Positions 11,101 through 14,008 of a stretch of DNA of 14,008 bases are shown here, piece after piece. This DNA is from DAOTXL01 sp034434895 (GTDB taxonomy: Bacteria > Chloroflexota > Anaerolineae > JAAYZQ01), in the NCBI GenBank assembly GCA_034434895.1, contig DAOTYI010000045.1:1-14008 (forward strand). The letters run 5' to 3'. The notes beneath the pieces are model-generated. The model made no database searches. It had not been told where the DNA came from and saw only the letters and a list, made by a program, of their open reading frames with translations. How positions within the stretch are numbered: the stretch's first letter is position 1; each line of letters opens with the position of its first letter. The translations under genes and the position numbers were made by a program.

Positions 11101-14008
11101 TGATCATCCCCTCACTGGCGTTGAGCAACACGGTGAACACCACCCTGATCACCGCCACCTCCCAGTTCCAGCCGACGATCTATGATCCGCCGGCCTGGAG
11201 CGGGCCGGTGAGCGACACCGTGACCGATACCACCCTCGTCGAGCGGGTGGTGGGCGTTGACCTGAGAAACCGTGTGCCTGAAGGGGAGGGATGGTGCATC
11301 ATCGCCCCAGACGTAGCGGTCTATACTTTTCGGATCATCAACCTGGGCAACTATACCGACACCTTCGACATCACCGCCTCCAGTCAACATGGCTGGCCGG
11401 TGAGCATCAACCCCAATCCGGTGACAATCGGACCCTGGCAGAGATCGAACATCCTGGTCTCCGTCTCGGTGCCCGCCATCATCACCCAGACGGAGGACCT
11501 GCTGCTGGTTACCGCCACCTCGCGGGCCGATCCGTCGGTCTCGGACAGCAGCACCTATCTCACCCGGGTCAACTGGAATGTGGACCTGGAGCTGGAACCA
11601 GACCGCGCCGGCACCGTGATCCTGGAAAACAGCATCGTGTATACCCACCTTCTGACCAATACCGGCGAGGTCACTAACACCTTCCTGGTAGGCGGGTCAA
11701 GCAGCCGTGGCTGGACGCTGCTCGTCTCTCCCGACCTGGTCCCCGACCTGCCCCCCGGCGGATCGGTGCCGGTGACGGTCACGCTCTTTATCCCACCAGA
11801 GGTCATCTCTGCCCAGGATATGGCCATCATCAGCGCCACCACCGCCCTCTACTGTCCGGCTTATGATTCGGCCCTGGACTTTACCACCGTGACCCGTCCC
11901 CATGTGACCCTCTACCCGGACCGCCAGGGGGAGGCCGGGCCGGGCACGGCCATCACCTACACCCATTTTGTCAGCAACAGCGGCGCGCTGGCAGACAGCT
12001 ACACCCTGGCCGCGACCAACAGCCTGGGCTGGCCGGTGCAGGTCATCCCCACCACGACGGCCAGCCTGCTGCCGGGTGAAAAGGAAACGATAGCGGTGGT
12101 GGTCCATGTGCCGGCCGGCACCGAGGTCGGCACGGTCAATACGACCCTCATCACCGCCACTTCGCACTACACCTCGACCATCTTTGATACCGCCGTGGAC
12201 ACGACCACCGTGCCCTACCTGCCCGGTGCGCTGCTGGAACCGGAATGCCACCGCCAGGTCGATCCAGGGGCAACCGTCGTCTGCACCCACACGCTGCACA
12301 ACACCGGCAACTACACCGAGACCTTCTATCTGACCACCCACAGCCAGTTTGCCTACGCCGAGGTTGAACCGGCGATCATCGGGCCCCTGGCACCTGGCGA
12401 GACCTACAGCCCGGTGACGGTCACCATCTGGATCCCGGCCTATGCCGCCGGTGGGCAGACCGAGCACACCGAGGTCATCGTCACCTTTGGCGGGGCCGAA
12501 GGGCAGGCAGCCACAGTGGATACCACCTATATTAACCATGTCCAGGGCACCCGCTATGTGGCGCCAACCGGATTGGATGCCTATAACAACTGCCTGGACC
12601 TGAACTACGGGCCGTGCGCCACCGTGCAACATGCCGTCGGCCAGGCACTCCCCCCTGACCTGATCAAAGTCGCCACCGGCGTCTACACCGACCTTCACAC
12701 CTTTGATGGGAACAGCCAGGTGGTCTATCTGACCGAGTCTCTGACCCTGCGTGGCGGCTACACGACCTCCGACTGGGAAGGGTGGGACCCCGACCTGCGG
12801 CCGACGAGGCTGGACGCGGCCGGTCAGGGTCGAGTGATCGTCATCGCTGCCGCCGGGATCACCCCTACAGTCGAGGGCTTTTATCTGACCGGCGGCCGGA
12901 GCGAGGAGAACGGCGGGGGGGTGTATGTGACTGCCGGGGCGCTGCCCACCCTCCGCCTGAACACCATCTATAGCAACACGGCGGCTAACGGCGGTGGTGG
13001 CCTGTACTCCGGTGGTGGCAACCTGGTCCTGGAACGCAACACCTGGTACAACAACGCCGCTCTGAACGGCGGCGGCTTCTACCTCTATAGTGGCCAGGCG
13101 GCCGTCTGGAACAATGTCGTCTACGACAACCAGGCCGAGGCCAGAGGAGGCGGGCTTTATATCCTCTCCGGCAACCCCACCCTGCTGAACAACACTTTCT
13201 ATGGCAATGCGGCCGGCGTCCACGGCGGGGGCATCTATATTGCCATCGGCTCGCCGGTGATCAGCCAGACCATCGCCGTCAACAACGTCAACTATGGGCT
13301 GTACAACGGCGCCGGTTCGCCACAGCCGGCTTATAACGACCTGTGGGGCAACAGCGGCGGCGACAGCAACATCCCCCCTGGCCCCGGCAGTTTCTCAGCC
13401 GATCCCCGCTTCGCCAACGTTGCCCAACGCAACCTCCATCTGAGCGGTGCTTCGCCCTGCATTGACGCCGGCCAGCCGGGTGCTACCCTGCCGGCCGATG
13501 ACCGCGACGGCAGCAGCCGTCCCCTGGGACTGCGACATGATGTGGGAGCCTACGAATACAGGCTGTTCAAGGCCAAACAGGCCCCCATCACGGCCAATCC
13601 CGGCGCGGTGATCACCTACACCCTGATCCTGACCAACTCCGGCGCCGTCCCGCAGCCCGGCGTGATCGTCACCGATGCCCTGCACCCCTACCTGGAGTAT
13701 GCCGGGACGTTGATCTACAGCCATGGCCAGGGTGAGTACCTGACCACCAGCCGCACGATCTCCTGGACCGGCACGGTCTATCCCGCTGCACCCACCCTGA
13801 TCACCTTCACCGCCCGGATCACCGACTGGCTGGCTGCCGGAACAGAGATCACCAACGTCGCCTGGGTGGACCTGGCCCGGAGCAATGTGGTAACCACGAC
13901 GATCAACGCCGTGCCCGGCAGGCGGCATGTGGCGACGACCGGGGACGACACCCACAACAACTGCCTGGTCCCCTGGAAACCCTGCGCCACCATCCAGTAC
14001 GCCGTCAA
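5061..14008 (+). CDS. Giant secreted beta-helix/Ig-like repeat protein (partial, runs off the right edge)
   Basis: I translated this frame through to the right edge and found no stop: 2,982 complete codons are visible and the gene continues. Residues 1-38 look like a signal peptide (Lys7-Arg8, hydrophobic stretch 12-33, AHA before Ala39). Then follow right-handed parallel beta-helix modules at 75-381, 385-892, 896-1170, 1397-1727 and 2498-2832, and the start of a sixth at 2955. Most turns carry a GGGxY and an NxIYxNTA motif. Ig-like repeats of about 108 residues fill 1177-1396 (two) and 1733-2497 (seven), and a DUF11-type domain lies at 2835-2950. Helix modules end in a choice-of-anchor-Q-like cap (GSPCID then DIGAxE). 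Lys is extremely rare (about 15 residues), while Gly, Asn and Thr dominate. The protein should act outside the cell as a long rod, possibly in adhesion, sheath formation or glycan binding; no catalytic signature was found. The C-terminal anchor is not in view. Exact function is unknown. Confidence 0.93.
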   Translation, partial: MSTTATKRTASMVALALTLGSLAVILGLLVGAHAIAHAAPAPPATGQETTPLILSPVLYLAPYSPLHGSQGDPTRYVAPSGTDSGPCTNPAAPCRTIQYAVNQATAGDEVLIATGVYTSNGQGQVVFLNKTITLRGGYTPANWTTPDPAANPTILDGENSVRVIWIAGGASPTVEGLHLRQGRAENGGGVLIESGKPQLRRNRLYSNTAILNGGGVYVAAGEPVLENNLIYANSTVAGRGGGLYVAGGAPVLQHNTLYGNQADEQGGGAYLSAGTPLIQATIIVSNTASQGGGVYRGGGSPTLDYNNVWANIGGDYGGGVSAGSHSTSTNPLFMDAAAADFHLQAGSPCRDWVPITQTVAVDFDGLARPFGPRSDIGAHEFYTGTCFARVEAGQVYTTVQAAVDTAGAGETVKVAGVCTGSGAGPVVLLNQALTLRGGYTLTNWTEPDPAAYPTILDGEGNRQVVSIGSMAAVVEGLHIRRGYLTSSTPNPAGGAGIYIAGGNPIIRHNLIYSNTVSGDAGRGAGIYAAGGQPLIQDNEIYANILTGQDGRGGGLCLIGSTPRVERNRIHHNENNQFSNYGGGGFYASINSGLLQDNDIYDNRAYQGGGGVFYESGNPTLRDNRIYSNTAQIKGGGLHIHAANPIVEENRFYGNQTTAGGTDSGGGAIYVFYWNCSPLIQRNDLYNNQALGNGSQGGAIHLYVWGSSHPLVERNAIHHNSAAGNGGGLLVRAAASSTHIDVRNNLIYGNTANNGGGLSLRENPSTIESNTIYGNQTSGVGGGIHVFSGSGHSIHNNILANNTNYGLYSNPSLSDAYGDVWGNTPANYGGGASAGTGSISQDPKFVNPAGNDLRLQAGSPCIDQADPASYPPEDYAGWARPFGPRADMGAYEFYSGTCFARVEAGQVYTNPQAAVDVAPDGGLVQVAGLCQGVQGRTVGSETFYQTVYISHPLTLRGGYTLTNWLTPTSVTTLDAQGGGRGVYLAGSGPITVEGFVIRGGSATTGGGLYLSGPLAATIQNVMFYGNTATHGGGLASAGGAPRLYNNTFAYNTATSNGGGLYLAGSTPVLSNTIVVSNSASTGGGLYVVPGTTPSLAYNDFWHNSGGDYAGISPGSTDLAVDPRFADPAGGDLHLRPDSPCLHTADPATTLPRDLEGDPRPLGRGYDIGADESSLYPDLILAPDRQSGGIPGQIIVYQHVLTNSGSITDSYHLTHTLLSGGPPAGWGAVDYTPVFTLTPGEVVAVPVAVAVPTDAISGSHAIVILTATSQVNPAIYDTVQNKTIVNWNPGVRLAPEYHEYVNPGTVISYVHILTNTGNAPDTFQIVWSSERGWTTVTPTLVSNLGPHLTATVWVSLSVPATMPGGEVERTALQVNSLLPGSGVSTAITDTFTVIHAPGDRYVTTGGDDTLNNCLVYTYPCATIEYAAGQAVTGDRVKVAAGTYHEHDILLNKRIILQGGYPANGPWGEENFIPELHVTTISADGKGRVLNILGNPTVEGFHLINGSTAGSGGAVYVSSGAPLLRRNAIHHNHADRSGGGVYNALGSLTLERNLFYHNSAGLDGGGFYHALGNASVWNNLFYGNSVSRNGGGLYTAAGSPRLWHNTLHGNQAAGYGGGIYLGGGTPTISNTILVSNTASLSGGGLYRGGGSPAADYNDVWANSGGDYGGGLSAGPHDLSVDPRFVNPGQADYHLQEGSPCIDRGDTTFLTEDLDGHPRLTGLAPDIGADEYLVVGVQLEPDNAGRGFPGLPITYTHVLTNIGFYTDTFHLAARSSHGWPAQALSQTVMVGPGSAARVVVMIQVPAGALSGTVDTTIVTATSGFSPYPFDTAVDTTTVTLRRGVSLEPDQVALILSNPSQPRPVLFPHLLTNTGNYTDTFNFTWSSSAGLPVTVNPAQATLGPGQSRPAWVTVTVPALNPDILLVDTTHITATSQFSPTVHDAVTDTTFVNRNVEVEFAPDNSGRGRPGETLLYTHTLTNTGNYTDTFQLTSSGWGTLLGPAEVTLGANASRTVEVEVIIPSLALSNTVNTTLITATSQFQPTIYDPPAWSGPVSDTVTDTTLVERVVGVDLRNRVPEGEGWCIIAPDVAVYTFRIINLGNYTDTFDITASSQHGWPVSINPNPVTIGPWQRSNILVSVSVPAIITQTEDLLLVTATSRADPSVSDSSTYLTRVNWNVDLELEPDRAGTVILENSIVYTHLLTNTGEVTNTFLVGGSSSRGWTLLVSPDLVPDLPPGGSVPVTVTLFIPPEVISAQDMAIISATTALYCPAYDSALDFTTVTRPHVTLYPDRQGEAGPGTAITYTHFVSNSGALADSYTLAATNSLGWPVQVIPTTTASLLPGEKETIAVVVHVPAGTEVGTVNTTLITATSHYTSTIFDTAVDTTTVPYLPGALLEPECHRQVDPGATVVCTHTLHNTGNYTETFYLTTHSQFAYAEVEPAIIGPLAPGETYSPVTVTIWIPAYAAGGQTEHTEVIVTFGGAEGQAATVDTTYINHVQGTRYVAPTGLDAYNNCLDLNYGPCATVQHAVGQALPPDLIKVATGVYTDLHTFDGNSQVVYLTESLTLRGGYTTSDWEGWDPDLRPTRLDAAGQGRVIVIAAAGITPTVEGFYLTGGRSEENGGGVYVTAGALPTLRLNTIYSNTAANGGGGLYSGGGNLVLERNTWYNNAALNGGGFYLYSGQAAVWNNVVYDNQAEARGGGLYILSGNPTLLNNTFYGNAAGVHGGGIYIAIGSPVISQTIAVNNVNYGLYNGAGSPQPAYNDLWGNSGGDSNIPPGPGSFSADPRFANVAQRNLHLSGASPCIDAGQPGATLPADDRDGSSRPLGLRHDVGAYEYRLFKAKQAPITANPGAVITYTLILTNSGAVPQPGVIVTDALHPYLEYAGTLIYSHGQGEYLTTSRTISWTGTVYPAAPTLITFTARITDWLAAGTEITNVAWVDLARSNVVTTTINAVPGRRHVATTGDDTHNNCLVPWKPCATIQYAV
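5283..6203 (+). repeat. Beta-helix module 1 (type I entry)
   Basis: Residues 75-381. It opens with RYVAPSGTD and two cysteines (87 and 94) just before RTIQYAV, then LRGGY, a TILDGE step and a VEGLHLRQG step. Five glycine-led turns of about 23-26 residues follow. It ends with DIGAHE. The cap keeps SPC but has Arg instead of the usual Ile after it. Confidence 0.85.
6210..6248 (+). repeat. 39-base near-identical repeat, copy 1
   Basis: It encodes GTCFARVEAGQVY at the entry of module 2 and matches 7743-7781 at 37 of 39 bases, with both differences at third codon positions. Similarity continues upstream into the preceding cap (RPFGPR). The two copies are exactly 511 codons apart. Confidence 0.9.
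6213..7736 (+). repeat. Beta-helix module 2 (type II entry, longest)
   Basis: Residues 385-892. It opens directly after module 1 with TCFARVEAGQVYT instead of the RYV/two-Cys entry. It has about eleven glycine-led turns, roughly twice as many as the other modules, including an aromatic-rich turn near residue 672 (VFYWNCSP). It ends with GSPCID and DMGAYEF. Confidence 0.85.
7743..7781 (+). repeat. 39-base near-identical repeat, copy 2
   Basis: This is the partner of 6210-6248 and encodes the same thirteen residues at the entry of module 3. The near-identity at silent positions points to a recent duplication or gene conversion within the gene. Confidence 0.9.
7746..8570 (+). repeat. Beta-helix module 3 (type II entry, shortest)
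   Basis: Residues 896-1170. The TCFARVEAGQVYT entry follows module 2 without a spacer. It includes LRGGYTLTNW, a TLDAQG step and about four glycine-led turns. Its cap contains DFWHNSGGDY, DPRFADP, DSPC and DIGADE. It is followed by the first pair of Ig-like repeats. Confidence 0.85.
8589..9248 (+). repeat. Ig-like repeat block A (two repeats)
   Basis: Residues 1177-1288 and 1289-1396. Each repeat reads roughly LxPD, PGxxxxYxHxLTNxG, a GW motif, LxPG, VxVxVP, then TATSQ and a DTV segment. The second is exactly 324 bases. The pattern resembles NEW3/COG1470-type Ig-like domains, beta-sandwich spacers common in secreted bacterial proteins. Family assignment is by eye. Confidence 0.7.
9249..10244 (+). 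repeat. Beta-helix module 4 (type I entry)
   Basis: Residues 1397-1727. The entry is RYVTTGGDD with NNC and YPC before ATIEYA. About six glycine-led turns follow. Its last turn and cap (YRGGGSP, DVWANSGGDYGGG) closely resemble those of module 1, and it ends GSPCID and DIGADEY. Confidence 0.85.
10257..12551 (+). repeat. Ig-like repeat block B (seven repeats)
   Basis: Repeats start at 10257, 10578, 10908, 11256, 11580, 11904 and 12228. The first three are 321, 330 and 348 bases; the last four are exactly 324 bases (108 residues). Shared motifs are LEPD, YTHxLTNTGNYTDTF, GWPV, LxPG, VxVP, TxITATSQ and DTAVDTTTV. Cysteines are few and irregular (repeats 4, 5 and 7). The block should form a rod separating modules 4 and 5. 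Confidence 0.75.
12552..13556 (+). repeat. Beta-helix module 5 (type I entry)
   Basis: Residues 2498-2832. It opens RYVAPTGLD with NNC and GPC before ATVQHAV. About five clear glycine-led turns follow, including WYNNAALNGGG. The cap contains DLWGNSGGD, DPRFAN, ASPCID and DVGAYEY. Confidence 0.85.
13563..13910 (+). other. DUF11-type domain
   Basis: Residues 2835-2950. The pattern ANPGAVITYTLILTNSG, VIVTDAL and ITNVAWV is typical of DUF11 (Pfam PF01345) beta-sandwich repeats of cell-surface proteins. It differs from the blocks at 8589-9248 and 10257-12551 in having the VTDAL motif and no GW motif. Only one copy lies in the window. Confidence 0.75.
13923..14008 (+). repeat. Start of beta-helix module 6 (type I entry, cut by window edge)
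   Basis: Residues 2955-2982 show RHVATTGDD, NNC, KPC and ATIQYAV, the same entry as modules 1, 4 and 5. This shows that the alternation continues to the right of the window. Confidence 0.8.

Noticed and set aside
7554..13223. Very long minus-strand open frames (7554-8987, 9606-11015, 11697-13223)
   Set aside because: They are antisense to the giant gene. Their translations are low-complexity shadows of the repeats, with no ribosome-binding sites and no recognisable domains, and the + frame is open across all of them with clear repeat motifs.

Overview
The window looks like chromosomal DNA of a high-GC bacterium. The combination of a xanthine phosphoribosyltransferase and GMP synthase pair, a TgpA-like membrane transglutaminase, and a giant secreted beta-helix/Ig-like repeat protein resembles Chloroflexota (Anaerolineae/Caldilineae-type) genomes. 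That placement is an inference from gene style, not a demonstrated assignment.

Layout. Bases 1-263 are a non-coding leader with a GNRA-capped hairpin (8-46) and only a weak promoter candidate. Next come xpt (264-836, +) and guaA (849-2432, +), 12 bases apart. They form a two-step purine salvage operon: Xpt makes XMP from xanthine, and GuaA aminates XMP to GMP. Converging on guaA with only 6 bases between the stop codons is a 760-residue TgpA-like membrane protein (2439-4721, -) with an extracytoplasmic transglutaminase core.

The 339-base intergenic region 4722-5060 is a divergent control region. One good sigma-70-type promoter points left towards the transglutaminase gene. A very good extended -10 promoter points right. 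Three copies of the octamer TCTGAAAA lie between them.

From 5061 to the right edge (14008) there is one uninterrupted reading frame of at least 2,982 codons with no stop in the window. It encodes a secreted giant: a signal peptide, then five complete right-handed beta-helix modules and the start of a sixth. The modules are separated in places by blocks of about 108-residue Ig-like repeats (two, then seven) and by one DUF11-type domain. The C-terminus, and so the cell-surface anchor, lies outside the window. Long open frames on the opposite strand of this gene are composition artefacts and are not annotated.

Functionally the left part is housekeeping purine metabolism. The right part is a cell-envelope locus, where the membrane transglutaminase and the giant surface protein share a divergent control region. 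No RNA genes, mobile elements with transposases, or CRISPR arrays were seen.
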